Both the position numbers and the translations under genes were made by a program. From NCBI RefSeq assembly GCF_003148775.1, contig NZ_QGGW01000001.1, positions 744,001 to 808,000 of the forward strand: DNA of 64,000 nucleotides, in the 5' to 3' direction. The first letter of the stretch is position 1; every line of letters starts with the position of its first letter. The notes beneath the pieces were generated by a model. It saw only the letters and a list, made by a program, of their open reading frames with translations. It made no database searches and had not been told where the DNA came from. Positions 28,049 through 41,507 of this stretch are shown here, piece after piece. This stretch comes from Roseicyclus mahoneyensis. Lineage in GTDB: Bacteria > Pseudomonadota > Alphaproteobacteria > Rhodobacterales > Rhodobacteraceae.

Positions 28049-29404
28049 ATGACATACAAAGACCTCACCATCATCGGCGGCGGCATGGCCGGCTCCGAGG
28101 CCGCGTGGCAGGCCGCCGAGGCCGGCATCAAAGTCACGCTGCACGAAATGCGGCCCGCCGTCGGCACCTTCGCCCATCGCACCGGGTCGCTGGCGGAAAT
28201 GGTGTGTTCCAATTCCTTCCGCTCGGATGACGACGAACAAAATGCCGTTGGCCTGCTGCATTGGGAAATGCGCACTGCGGGCTCCATCATCATGGAAACG
28301 GCCTATGCCCACCGCCTCCCCGCAGGCGGCGCGCTGGCCGTCGACCGCGACCCTTTCGCCGAGGCCGTGACAGCCCGGCTGCACGCGCATCCCAACATCA
28401 CAGTGGTGGGGGGCGAGATCACCGCCCTGCCCGATGGCCCCGCGATCATCGCCACCGGGCCGCTGACCTCCGGCGCATTGGCAGAGGCCATCGCGGCCCA
28501 GACCGGACAGGACAGTCTGGCATTTTTCGATGCCATCGCACCCATCGTCTATGCCGACACGATCGACATGTCCGTGGCTTGGGAACAGTCGCGCTACGAC
28601 AAGGGCGAGACCGAGGCCGAACAGCGTGCCTATATCAACTGCCCGATGACGCGCACGGAATACGACGCCTTCATCGACGCGCTGCTCGCTGCCGACAAGA
28701 CCGAGTTCCACGAGGGCGAGACCGCTGGCTATTTCGACGGCTGCCTGCCCATCGAAGTGATGGCAGAACGCGGCCGCGAGACGCTGCGCCATGGACCGAT
28801 GAAACCCGTGGGCCTGACAAATCCGCATGACCCGACCGTCAAGCCATGGGCTGTGGTGCAACTGCGCCGCGACAATGCGCTGGGCACGCTTTACAACATC
28901 GTGGGCTTCCAGACCAAGATGAAGTATGGCGCGCAAACATCTGTTTTCAAGATGATCCCCGGCTTGCAAGACGCCAGTTTCGCCCGCCTTGGCGGCATCC
29001 ACCGCAACACCTTCATCAACTCGCCAACCTTGCTTGATGATCAGATGCGCTTGCGCTCAAGGCCCAACATCCGCTTCGCGGGCCAGATCACCGGGGTCGA
29101 GGGCTATGTCGAATCTGCCGCAATGGGCCTTTTGGCCGGCCGCCTCGCCGCCGCCGAATTGCGGGGCGAAACCCTGAGACCCGTCCCGCAGGTTACCGCC
29201 ATGGGCGCGCTTGTCCATCACATCACCGGTGGGGCCGAGGCCAAGACCTTTCAGCCGATGAACGTCAACTTCGGCCTCTTCCCGCCGGTCGAAGGGCTGA
29301 AAGCAGGTCGCCGCGGCCGCAAGGACCGCTACAAAGCCTATACCGACCGCGCCAAGGCCGCCTGGCAGGAGTGGCTGGGAACGACGCGGGCCGATGCGGC
29401 TTGA
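28049..29404 (+). CDS. trmFO: Methylenetetrahydrofolate-tRNA-(uracil-54) methyltransferase
   Basis: A 451-residue flavoprotein that methylates U54 of the tRNA T loop using methylene-tetrahydrofolate and FAD. The N-terminal FAD site is [14 protein letters not shown]. Typical TrmFO segments include [26 protein letters not shown] and [13 protein letters not shown] at 28049 fits the family start, and the frame is open 12 codons further upstream. It probably shares the gyrA transcript, with gluQRS 45 bp downstream. Confidence 0.95.
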   Translation: MTYKDLTIIGGGMAGSEAAWQAAEAGIKVTLHEMRPAVGTFAHRTGSLAEMVCSNSFRSDDDEQNAVGLLHWEMRTAGSIIMETAYAHRLPAGGALAVDRDPFAEAVTARLHAHPNITVVGGEITALPDGPAIIATGPLTSGALAEAIAAQTGQDSLAFFDAIAPIVYADTIDMSVAWEQSRYDKGETEAEQRAYINCPMTRTEYDAFIDALLAADKTEFHEGETAGYFDGCLPIEVMAERGRETLRHGPMKPVGLTNPHDPTVKPWAVVQLRRDNALGTLYNIVGFQTKMKYGAQTSVFKMIPGLQDASFARLGGIHRNTFINSPTLLDDQMRLRSRPNIRFAGQITGVEGYVESAAMGLLAGRLAAAELRGETLRPVPQVTAMGALVHHITGGAEAKTFQPMNVNFGLFPPVEGLKAGRRGRKDRYKAYTDRAKAAWQEWLGTTRADAA

Positions 29405-29449
29405 TCCTCAGACGAAACGTGATCTTCGCCACACAGATCATCGGCTGAA

Positions 29450-30298
29450 ATGACGTTTCGAACCCGCTTCGCCCCGTCTCCCACAGGCCCCTTGCACCTC
29501 GGCCACGCCTATTCCGCCATCCTGGGCCATGACATGGCCCGGGCGGCCGGGGGTGAATTCCTGCTTCGGATCGACGATCTCGACCAATCGCGCTGCCGCC
29601 CGGAATGGGAGGAGCTCATCTTCGAAGATCTGCGATGGCTTGGTCTTGCCTGGGACGGCAATGTAAGACGCCAATCCGAGCATTTCGAGCATTACAGCCA
29701 GACGATCCATAACCTCGCGGAACAGGGGGCCGTCTATCCCTGCACCTGCTCGCGCCGCGATATCGAAGCCGCTGCCTCCGCCCCGCAAGAAGGCGTGCCT
29801 GCCTTTGGCCCCGATGGCCGCATCTATCCCGGCACCTGCCGCAGTCGTGCCTATGGCGACCGGCAACCGACCGACGCCCTGCGCTACGATCTGTCAAAAA
29901 CGGTTGGCCCGCCGCCCCGCATGCCCGCCTTTACCGAAACCGGCCCGACCCATGCCGGCCGGCACGAGGTCACGGCCGAACATCTTCTGACGCGCGTGGG
30001 CGACCCGATCCTTGCGCGTCCTGGCATGGCGGCCAGCTATCACTTCGCGGTCATCCTCGACGATGCGCAAAGCGGTGTAACCCATGTCATTCGCGGCGAA
30101 GACCTGTTCGAGGCCACCTTCGTGCAACGATTCTTGCAATGGGAATTGGGTTTGTCGCCCCCGATCTACCACCATCACCGCCTGATCCGCGACGATACCG
30201 GCAAGCGTCTGGCCAAGCGCGACGATGCCCGCGCGATCCGCACCTACCGGGCAGAGGGCGCCACGCCCGAGGACATCCGCCGCAAGATCGGCCTCTGA
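29450..30298 (+). CDS. gluQRS: Glutamyl-queuosine tRNA(Asp) synthetase
   Basis: A 282-residue paralogue of glutamyl-tRNA synthetase lacking the anticodon-binding domain. It attaches glutamate to queuosine-34 of tRNA-Asp rather than to the tRNA end. The HIGH-like motif is GPLHLGHAYSA, a zinc-type CTCSRRD cluster lies near residue 100, and the KMSKS-like loop is KRLAKRD. Two tRNA-Asp genes and tgt, which starts queuosine insertion, lie in this window. Confidence 0.93.
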   Translation: MTFRTRFAPSPTGPLHLGHAYSAILGHDMARAAGGEFLLRIDDLDQSRCRPEWEELIFEDLRWLGLAWDGNVRRQSEHFEHYSQTIHNLAEQGAVYPCTCSRRDIEAAASAPQEGVPAFGPDGRIYPGTCRSRAYGDRQPTDALRYDLSKTVGPPPRMPAFTETGPTHAGRHEVTAEHLLTRVGDPILARPGMAASYHFAVILDDAQSGVTHVIRGEDLFEATFVQRFLQWELGLSPPIYHHHRLIRDDTGKRLAKRDDARAIRTYRAEGATPEDIRRKIGL

Positions 30299-30338
30299 CA
30301 GGCTTCATCTTTCCACAAATATGCCCGCGACCGACCCG

Positions 30339-30698
30339 TCACTCGGGCGACATCAGTTCGACTTCCTGCCCGTCCCGCACGGCCGTGTAGAAACACACCC
30401 GCCGGTTCGTGTGGCAAGCAGGCCCTGTCTGACGCACCAGCGCCAGCAGGCAATCGCGGTCGCAATCCAGACGCAGCTCCACCAGCTCCTGCACGTGGCC
30501 CGAGCTTTCACCCTTGACCCAGAACGCCCCGCGCGACCGGCTCCAATAGGTCACGCGTCCCGTCTCCAGCGTGCACTCGACGGCCTCGGCATTCATCCAT
30601 GCCAGCATCAGCACCTCGCCCGTCGCGGCCTCCTGCGCGATGCAAGGGATCAGGCCGTTGGCGTCATAACGCAGGGTCTTGGCATCGAACTCGGCCAT
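30339..30698 (-). CDS. hisI: Phosphoribosyl-AMP cyclohydrolase
   Basis: A 119-residue zinc enzyme for the third step of histidine biosynthesis. Metal and substrate motifs include [20 protein letters not shown] and [10 protein letters not shown]. It is a stand-alone HisI without the HisE domain, as is usual in alphaproteobacteria. It converges with gluQRS and is divergent from the Fe-S scaffold-like gene. Confidence 0.95.
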   Translation of the reverse strand: MAEFDAKTLRYDANGLIPCIAQEAATGEVLMLAWMNAEAVECTLETGRVTYWSRSRGAFWVKGESSGHVQELVELRLDCDRDCLLALVRQTGPACHTNRRVCFYTAVRDGQEVELMSPE

Positions 30699-30771
30699 GG
30701 GGATGGGGTTCCTCTTTGCAAAATCGCCTCACGCCGCTACCTATAGAAGCGCAGCGATTGAGGCGAAACCC

Positions 30772-31227
30772 ATGTCCGGCGACACTGATCTGATCAAGCT
30801 CTATTCGCAGCGCATTCTGGCGCTGGCGGCCGATATTCCGCATGCCGGCCGCCTCAAGGACCCGCAAGTCAGCCTGCGCAAACGCGCGCCGCTCTGCGGC
30901 TCGACGGTGACGGTGGATCTCGACATGGCGGACGGGCGGATCGCCCGCTTCGGTCAGGATGTGAAGGCCTGCGCGCTGGGACAGGCCGCCGCCGCCCTGA
31001 TGGGGGCGGACATCCTTGGTCGCACAAAACCCGAGGTGGAGGCCGCGCGCGACGCGCTGCGCGCCATGTTGCGTGACAGCGGGCCTGCGCCCGGAGCCCC
31101 CTTCCACGGTTATGACGTGCTGGAACCCGCGCGCGACTATCGCAACCGCCACGCCTCGATCCTGCTCTCGCTCGAGGCCACCGCCGAAGCCATGGCCGAG
31201 GCCGAGCGCGCCACCGCCTGCGCATAA
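30772..31227 (+). CDS. IscU/NifU-N-like Fe-S scaffold-family protein
   Basis: A 151-residue protein of the IscU/SufU/NifU-N fold. The first two cluster cysteines are recognisable as Cys42 (PLCGS) and Cys67 (KACALG). The third cluster position, normally HCS in IscU, reads RHAS with alanine at 128. The C-terminal Cys150 lies outside the usual motif. It may therefore be a divergent scaffold or carrier rather than a full IscU. ATG at 30772 is chosen because the family N-terminus starts there. Confidence 0.78.
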   Translation: MSGDTDLIKLYSQRILALAADIPHAGRLKDPQVSLRKRAPLCGSTVTVDLDMADGRIARFGQDVKACALGQAAAALMGADILGRTKPEVEAARDALRAMLRDSGPAPGAPFHGYDVLEPARDYRNRHASILLSLEATAEAMAEAERATACA

Positions 31228-31246
31228 AAGGCGCCACAAGAAAAAA

Positions 31247-31276
31247 CCGCCGCACCTCCGGACAGGAGGGCGGCGG
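31247..31276 (-). terminator. Rho-independent terminator of the small-peptide gene
   Basis: Read on the minus strand, a GC-rich stem (CCGCCGC...GCGGCGG outer arms, CTCC/GGAG inner arms) is followed immediately by TTTTTT (31246-31241). It ends transcription coming from recG and the 39-residue peptide gene. Confidence 0.8.
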
Positions 31277-31399
31277 CAGTCAGCGTATCCATCGACAAGA
31301 CCACGTCCCGGGAGGCAATCCGGGCTTGGCAAGGGTGCGGGCGGGGACAGTCGCCGCACCCGTTGGCCCTGTCGGACCGCAGGCAGAAACCGAAAAAAC

Positions 31400-31519
31400 T
31401 CAGACGAGGCCGGGCAGGTGCAACAGCCCGTAGGTGAATATCGCCAGTGCCAGAACCCCTGCGGTGTCACCCAGCAGGGTGTCGCCGTTGCGGGCCAGAA
31501 ACTCGGTGATGCGGGTCAT
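31400..31519 (-). CDS. 39-residue single-span membrane peptide, LexA-boxed
   Basis: ATG at 31519 follows a good ribosome site (TAGGAG, 8 nt upstream) and encodes MTRITEFLARNGDTLLGD and then a hydrophobic span (about residues 20-39, TAGVLALAIFTYGLLHLPGL). The polar N-terminal half and C-terminal helix suggest a single-pass inner-membrane peptide. It lies downstream of recG on the same strand but has its own upstream region with a perfect GTTC-N7-GTTC LexA box. I do not recognise a named family. Small SOS-induced membrane peptides such as Caulobacter SidA (division inhibitor) or E. coli TisB are functional precedents only. Confidence 0.72.
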   Translation of the reverse strand: MTRITEFLARNGDTLLGDTAGVLALAIFTYGLLHLPGLV

Positions 31520-31581
31520 GGGCTTCGCTCCTATTGCCGTCGTGTTACCGCTTTGTTCTCATTTTCCCGACCACAGGTCAA

Positions 31582-31596
31582 GAACTTTTTGAGAAC
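31582..31596. promoter_or_regulatory. LexA (SOS) box
   Basis: On the minus strand GTTC-TCAAAAA-GTTC matches the alphaproteobacterial LexA operator (GTTC-N7-GTTC) exactly. A third GTTC precedes it with a 6 nt gap. A TTGACC candidate -35 element (31581-31576) directly abuts the box, so bound LexA would block it. The -10 partner is weak (GAACAA). A degenerate second site, GAAC-N7-TAAC, lies at 31544-31558. Confidence 0.75.
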
Positions 31597-31614
31597 ATAG
31601 GCGAACAAAACGGG

Positions 31615-36704
<5,090 letters not shown>

Positions 36705-36754
36705 CAGGTCACTCCGAATCTCAATCTGGTTCTCCTGAGCGTCCGCCGAAATGG

Positions 36755-36769
36755 TTAATTTCAAGTTAC
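36755..36769. promoter_or_regulatory. CtrA-box-like site in the ctrA promoter
   Basis: TTAA-TTTCAAG-TTAC has the TTAA-N7-TTAA spacing of the CtrA binding site with one mismatch in the second half. It lies about 50 bp before the ctrA start, where autoregulation is expected. Confidence 0.6.
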
Positions 36770-36814
36770 CCTTTTCGACAGGTTTCTGCGTTCATTTTGA
36801 GAGCATGCGGGATA

Positions 36815-37090
36815 TCAATTGCGAAAGCGTTGCAGCGCCGTCGCCTTGAGCGCCCGGATGCCATGGCGCGCGACCGCACCGCGCCAGCTGTCAAGCTCTT
36901 CCACCGACAGGCCCCATATCTCCAGCGCCTCTTCGGCGGTGATCAGACCGCCATCCACGGCCTGCACCACGGCGGCCTTGCGGCTGGCGACCCAGCGCTG
37001 GGTCGCGGGTGCGGGAAGATCGGCGCGCGTCATCGTGCGCCCGTCAGGCAGGGTCACCGCATGGGGCCCCGGAATGCGTCGGATGTACAT
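36815..37090 (-). CDS. sciP: CtrA inhibitor SciP (DUF1153)
   Basis: A 91-residue DUF1153 protein with the characteristic start YIRRIPGPHAVTLPDGR. A helix-turn-helix-like core follows (KAAVVQAVDGGLITAEEALEIWGLSVEEL). In Caulobacter, SciP binds CtrA and prevents it from activating transcription. Here it sits 110 bp upstream of ctrA on the same strand. ATG at 37090 gives the standard N-terminus; ten extra codons further upstream do not resemble the family. Confidence 0.9.
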   Translation of the reverse strand: MYIRRIPGPHAVTLPDGRTMTRADLPAPATQRWVASRKAAVVQAVDGGLITAEEALEIWGLSVEELDSWRGAVARHGIRALKATALQRFRN

Positions 37091-37239
37091 TGCTGGCCAT
37101 CTCTCCTGTGGTCGTGCCAAGCGACACTTGCGCAGGCCCGGCTTAATTCGAGGTAAGCGCGGCGCTTGTGGATAGGCGCGATTTTCCTATATTCCCCACG
37201 AAACCCCCTGCCCGCCTGCTCCGACCAAAGGACGCCGCC

Positions 37240-38382
37240 ATGGCCCTCGACCGGCCCGACACGCTCAATTCGCTCGGCTTCGCCAAGCCGCCTTCGCAGA
37301 CCCGCGTGGTGGTCGCCATGTCGGGCGGGGTCGATTCGTCGGTCGTGGCCGCAGGGCTGGCCGAGGAAGGCTATGACGTTGTGGGCGTGACTCTCCAGCT
37401 GTACGACCATGGCGCGGCGCTGGCGAAAAAGGGCGCGTGCTGCGCGGGCCGCGACATCCATGATGCGCGGCGCGTGGCCGAAACCATGGGGTTCCCGCAT
37501 TATGTGCTGGACTACGAGAACACATTCCGCGAGGCCGTGATCGACGAGTTCGCCGACAGCTATCTGGCGGGCGCCACGCCCGTGCCCTGCATCCGTTGCA
37601 ACGAAAGGGTCAAGTTCAAGGATCTGCTGCAGACCGCGCGCGATCTGGACGCCGATTGCATGGCTACTGGTCATTACATCCAGCGCAAGACGGGCGCGCA
37701 CGGGGCCGAGCTGCATTGCGCAACGGACGCCGCGCGCGACCAGTCCTATTTCCTCTTCTCGACCACGCAGGACCAGCTCGATTTCCTGCGCTTCCCTCTG
37801 GGCCATCTGGCGTCCAAGGCCGAGACGCGGGCACTTGCAGCAAAATACGGCCTGCCCGTCGCCGACAAACCCGACAGTCAGGACATCTGTTTCGTCCCCA
37901 ATGGCGATTATGCCGCCGTGATCGAGAAACTGCGCCCGGGCGCTGCCGACCCCGGCGACATCGTGGATGCCAACGGGACCGTTCTGGGCCAGCACCGCGG
38001 CGTGATCCACTACACCATCGGGCAGCGCCGCGGCCTTGGCATCGGGGGCCTTGCCGACCCGCTTTACGTCGTCAAGCTCGACCCCGACACGCGGCAGGTC
38101 GTCGTCGGCCCAAAGGACATGCTCTCGACCCGCACCGTGCCCTTGCGCGAGATCAACTGGCTGGGCGACGTGCCGCTGACCTCGCGGGACGAGTGGGAGG
38201 TGGAGGTCAAGATCCGCTCCACCCGCCCGCCGCGCCCCGCGGTGATCCGCCCGCTGTCCCCCACCGAGGCCGAGGTGACGCTGCTTACCCCCGAGGAAGG
38301 CGTCAGCCCGGGGCAGGCTTGCGTCTTCTACCACACCGATGGCAGCCGGGTGCTGGGCGGCGGCTGGATCCACCGGGGCTGA
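37240..38382 (+). CDS. mnmA: tRNA-specific 2-thiouridylase
   Basis: A 380-residue enzyme that thiolates U34 in tRNAs for Lys, Glu and Gln. The PP-loop ATP-binding motif is [13 protein letters not shown]. The catalytic cysteine pair lies in [13 protein letters not shown] and [13 protein letters not shown] at 37240 follows AAAGGA. It is divergent from sciP, and the frame is open 24 codons further upstream without family similarity. Confidence 0.95.
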   Translation: MALDRPDTLNSLGFAKPPSQTRVVVAMSGGVDSSVVAAGLAEEGYDVVGVTLQLYDHGAALAKKGACCAGRDIHDARRVAETMGFPHYVLDYENTFREAVIDEFADSYLAGATPVPCIRCNERVKFKDLLQTARDLDADCMATGHYIQRKTGAHGAELHCATDAARDQSYFLFSTTQDQLDFLRFPLGHLASKAETRALAAKYGLPVADKPDSQDICFVPNGDYAAVIEKLRPGAADPGDIVDANGTVLGQHRGVIHYTIGQRRGLGIGGLADPLYVVKLDPDTRQVVVGPKDMLSTRTVPLREINWLGDVPLTSRDEWEVEVKIRSTRPPRPAVIRPLSPTEAEVTLLTPEEGVSPGQACVFYHTDGSRVLGGGWIHRG

Positions 38383-38390
38383 GCCACCCC

Positions 38391-38454
38391 GTTTTTGCTT
38401 CGAAAATACTCCCGCCGGAGGCACAGGCGCGGGACCGTGCTCGATGCCCCGGTC
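38391..38454. repeat. Extragenic repeat after mnmA
   Basis: The sequence TTGCTTCGAAAATACTCCCG followed by CCGGAGGC starts 8 bp after the mnmA stop. It contains a CTCC-CGCC-GGAG mini-hairpin and then a GGACC/GGTCC inverted repeat. I recognise the CGAAAATACTCCCGCCGGAGG core as a common intergenic element in Rhodobacteraceae. It may serve as the mnmA terminator. Confidence 0.5.
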
Positions 38455-38467
38455 CTTGGCTCCCCGC

Positions 38468-39184
38468 TCACATGCCGCCATTGAGCAGGTAGGACCGGAA
38501 GCGGATCACCTGATGGCTGAGCTGCAACTCGATCAAGCCGCGATCGAGCCGCATCACGCTGGTCTCAAGTCCGCCCCGCCCCTCCAGCCGGTATCCCTCG
38601 GCGCCATAGATCGGCGCATGGCCTGCCGGGGCTCCGCCCCGCAGGCTGGCGTCATCGTCCCGCGTGACCGAGGCGAAAAGCGCAAACACCGCCCCGCGCG
38701 CGGCGGCCTCCGGAATGATGGCGACGCGGCGGGTGTCATCCCATGTAATCATGCAAGCCAGCCGCGCCAGCCCGGTCTCGGGCCAGGCCACTGCATCGTC
38801 ATTGGCGGGCTGGGTGGCCGCAAAGAGCGCAAAGACCTCGCGGTCCGAAAAGGCCGTCCCGCTTAGCCGGTCACGCGTGGCCAGGCCGTAGCGCGCGCAA
38901 GCTATGATCCCGCCTGCCACGGTGCTGCCCGGCAAAGGCGCGCCGAACCGCCCGGTCAGGGACCACAGGAAGGGATCGTCGCCGTGAAGCGTCTCGGGCA
39001 AGTCCGGCTGGTCGAGGGTAACCGGGCCAAGAACGGCCTCAAGCCGCGCGACAAAGCCCGCCCGGTCACGCCAAGGCTCGGCGGCCAAAGCCAATACAGC
39101 GGCGGGGTCGAGCGTCACCGGCCGTGTCTCTTGGGCAGCGGCGGGAGTGGCAATACAGGCAAGGGCGAGGACAAGGAAGCGCAT
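38468..39184 (-). CDS. Secreted protein of unknown function
   Basis: A 238-residue protein with a clear Sec signal peptide (RFLVLALACIATPAAAQ). The mature part has two cysteines in IIACARYGLATRDRLS and LARLACMITWDD and no enzyme motif I recognise. ATG at 39184 matches the signal start. Its upstream neighbour on the same strand is a tRNA-Asp gene. It converges with mnmA. Confidence 0.72.
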   Translation of the reverse strand: MRFLVLALACIATPAAAQETRPVTLDPAAVLALAAEPWRDRAGFVARLEAVLGPVTLDQPDLPETLHGDDPFLWSLTGRFGAPLPGSTVAGGIIACARYGLATRDRLSGTAFSDREVFALFAATQPANDDAVAWPETGLARLACMITWDDTRRVAIIPEAAARGAVFALFASVTRDDDASLRGGAPAGHAPIYGAEGYRLEGRGGLETSVMRLDRGLIELQLSHQVIRFRSYLLNGGM

Positions 39185-39245
39185 GGCGAGCAAGCCTAGC
39201 GCAAGGCGCGGGCAGGTCCAGCGGGGCCAAGGATAAGAGAGAAAG

Positions 39246-39322
39246 TGGCGCGGTTGACGGGGCTCGAACCCGCGACCCCCGGCGTGACAGGCCGGTACTC
39301 TAACCAACTGAGCTACAACCGC
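39246..39322 (-). tRNA. tRNA-Asp (GTC), copy 1
   Basis: A 77 nt cloverleaf with acceptor stem GCGGTTG/CAACCGC. The anticodon stem is CCGGC/GCCGG with loop CTGTCAC (anticodon GTC), and CCA is encoded. The sequence is identical to the copy at 41362-41438. A TTGACC/TACCTC promoter with 17 bp spacing lies upstream (39362-39334). Confidence 0.96.
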
Positions 39323-39452
39323 GCGTGGTGGCGGAGGTAGCCGAGGGGGCGGATGCGGTCAAGCACGAAACGGCAGGCTTTGCCCCCAAGTTCGCGCTTG
39401 GCGCAGGCCGCCGGATGGCGGAGGATCGAGCGGAATTGGACCGGAGGCAGGG

Positions 39453-41309
39453 ATGGGCGCGGCAGAAGACGCCTACGCGGCAGCATTGGAGGAGATCGCG
39501 CGGGTCAAGGCGGCGGGTGGGACGGAGCTTGACTTGAGCGAGGATCGGTTCGCTGCGCTAAACCGGTTGCCCCCCGAGTTAACGGAGCTAACCGCACTGC
39601 AATCGCTCAGGCTGGACGGCACAAGGATCGCCGACATTAGCCACCTCACGGGCCTCAACGAGCTTAAGGTTCTATGGCTCAACCACACGCAGGTAACCGA
39701 CGTCACCCCCCTCGGGGACTTAACTGTGCTGAGGTCGCTCGATCTCAGTGACACTCAAGTAGCCGATATCTCTCCTCTAGCGGGCCTCATCGCGCTACAA
39801 TCGCTCAGGTTGGCGGGCACTCCAGTCGCAGATTTTTCGCCCCTTTCGGGTCTCAAAGAGCTTCAAGCGCTCTCGCTCGAGAGCACGAAGATCGAAGATA
39901 TCTCCCCCCTGTCCTGCCTCACCATGCTGCAAGTGCTCTTGCTTGATCGCACACAGGTCGCCGATATCTCCCCCCTTGCGAGCATCCCCGGTCTGCAATC
40001 GCTCTATCTGACCCGCAGTCAGGTCGCCGATATCTCTCCTCTGGCGGGCCTGAGCGCGCTGCAATCGCTCTGGCTTGACCGGACACAGATCGTCGACATT
40101 TCTCCCCTGGCAGGTCTCACCGCGCTGCAGTTGCTTGGGCTCAACAATACACTGGTCGCCGACGTCTCCCCCTTGTCTGGTCTCCCAGCACTGGAATCAC
40201 TCGGGCTGGACGGCACTCAGGTCGCGGACATTACCCCCCTCGCGGGCCTAACTGCGCTGAACAGGCTCAAGCTTAGCGGCACACACGTCATCGACCTACG
40301 TCCCCTTCGTGACTTGGCCAAACTGGGAGAGTCCGAGACAGCCAACCTATGGTTCCATGACACCCCTGCCCTGCGCGATCCCGAGTTGGCGCGGCTGTCG
40401 GCGATCGAGGACGATCAGACGCGCACATCTCAGACACTGGCCTATCTGCGCACCCTGCCGCCCTGGCCGGAGCCCTTGCCGTATGGGGCCGAGCAGACCC
40501 GAACGGCAGCCCCTGCCCCGGACCCGGCCCTGCCCTTGCAGGTTGTGGACGGTGCGATTGACTTGCTGTCGGCGCCGCTGGAGCGGCCGGATGATGATCC
40601 GCTGCGCGCCGCCCTTTTCGACGAACTGGAGGAGCGGGTCAAAGATCTGATCCGCATCTCGGCCAATCAAGACGATGGCATCTACCGCGAGGCCTGTCGG
40701 TTGCGCGACCGCCTGCACGGCGGCCTCAGCGCGATGGAACCGGTGCGGGTGCATCTGTGCATCGAGACGTTGCGCCGGGCGCATCGGCAGCTTGCACCGA
40801 TGGCGGACCGGGACATGGTGCAAACGCTGGCGGTCGTGCTGGATATCGGGCCCGGGCTGACGCTTGGCACACCCGAAGTCACCTTGCTGCTGGACCGGAT
40901 CCGGGAAAACCAGCTGCTGCGCCGCGATCAGGCGGAGATCGAGGCGGAAACCCGGCTGGCCGAGGCGATTGCCGAAAGCCCGCTGGCGGCGCAGCAAGTG
41001 GCCTCCCTCGCGCGGGCGGCGGCGGATGGTGCGGTCGAGGATCAGTTCAGCGGCTTGCGAACGCCCTTGGTGCGCAACTGGTTGGTCATTCTGGCCACCA
41101 GCGGCATCATGCAGGCAAGCGTGCAGGGCGTTGTCGGCAATGCCAGCTATGAGGCCCTGAAATGGTTGGCGGCCAACGCGGATGACGCCCTGATCATCGC
41201 AAGGTTCTGGGGCGAACCGGTGATGTCGTGGCTGGTACCGATCCTCCACCGTGCGCGCGAGATGACGGAGGCGGGCCGACACCTTGCGGGCAAGGTCATG
41301 CGCTCGTGA
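39453..41309 (+). CDS. Leucine-rich-repeat protein between duplicate tRNA-Asp genes
   Basis: A 618-residue protein. After a helical N-terminus, eleven consecutive 22-residue leucine-rich repeats lie at about residues 45-290 (consensus LxxLxSLxLDxTQVADISPLAG), of the internalin-A-like type. The C-terminal half (about 330-618) is helical with a hydrophobic stretch near 560-600 (NWLVILATSGIMQASVQG). There is no signal peptide, TIR, NACHT or kinase motif that I can see. ATG at 39453 follows GGAGG. The LRR half uses rare CTA and TTA leucine codons and is less GC-rich than the rest. The protein is probably a sensor or binding scaffold; the function is unknown. Confidence 0.8.
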   Translation: MGAAEDAYAAALEEIARVKAAGGTELDLSEDRFAALNRLPPELTELTALQSLRLDGTRIADISHLTGLNELKVLWLNHTQVTDVTPLGDLTVLRSLDLSDTQVADISPLAGLIALQSLRLAGTPVADFSPLSGLKELQALSLESTKIEDISPLSCLTMLQVLLLDRTQVADISPLASIPGLQSLYLTRSQVADISPLAGLSALQSLWLDRTQIVDISPLAGLTALQLLGLNNTLVADVSPLSGLPALESLGLDGTQVADITPLAGLTALNRLKLSGTHVIDLRPLRDLAKLGESETANLWFHDTPALRDPELARLSAIEDDQTRTSQTLAYLRTLPPWPEPLPYGAEQTRTAAPAPDPALPLQVVDGAIDLLSAPLERPDDDPLRAALFDELEERVKDLIRISANQDDGIYREACRLRDRLHGGLSAMEPVRVHLCIETLRRAHRQLAPMADRDMVQTLAVVLDIGPGLTLGTPEVTLLLDRIRENQLLRRDQAEIEAETRLAEAIAESPLAAQQVASLARAAADGAVEDQFSGLRTPLVRNWLVILATSGIMQASVQGVVGNASYEALKWLAANADDALIIARFWGEPVMSWLVPILHRAREMTEAGRHLAGKVMRS

Positions 41310-41361
41310 CAGGCCCACAGACGCTTCACCAGCCGCAAGGACGGTAGCGAAAAGGAAGAAG

Positions 41362-41438
41362 TGGCGCGGTTGACGGGGCTCGAACCCGCGACCCCCGGCG
41401 TGACAGGCCGGTACTCTAACCAACTGAGCTACAACCGC
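41362..41438 (-). tRNA. tRNA-Asp (GTC), copy 2
   Basis: Identical over all 77 nt to the copy at 39246-39322. Flanking identity extends only a few bases (AAGTGGCGCGG side and CGCGTG side). Anticodon GTC; CCA is encoded. Confidence 0.96.
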
Positions 41439-41449
41439 GCGTGAGGGGT

Positions 41450-41478
41450 GCTTTAGGTTCCCCAGTCCGGGCCGTCAA
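41450..41478 (-). promoter_or_regulatory. Promoter of tRNA-Asp copy 2
   Basis: On the minus strand TTGACG (41478-41473) and TAAAGC (41455-41450) are 17 bp apart and end 11 bp before the tRNA. Confidence 0.6.
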
Positions 41479-41507
41479 GCGCCCTTTCGCGCGGCCCGCC
41501 CGATTTC

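Noticed and set aside
37130-37160. A CtrA box between sciP and mnmA
   Set aside because: TTAATTCGAGGTAAG has a TTAA half but the second half and its spacing do not match TTAA-N7-TTAA.
38383-39200. Frame extending the secreted protein upstream through tRNA-Asp
   Set aside because: The extra 41 codons are the reverse frame of the tRNA gene and its flank; the signal peptide begins at the ATG at 39184.
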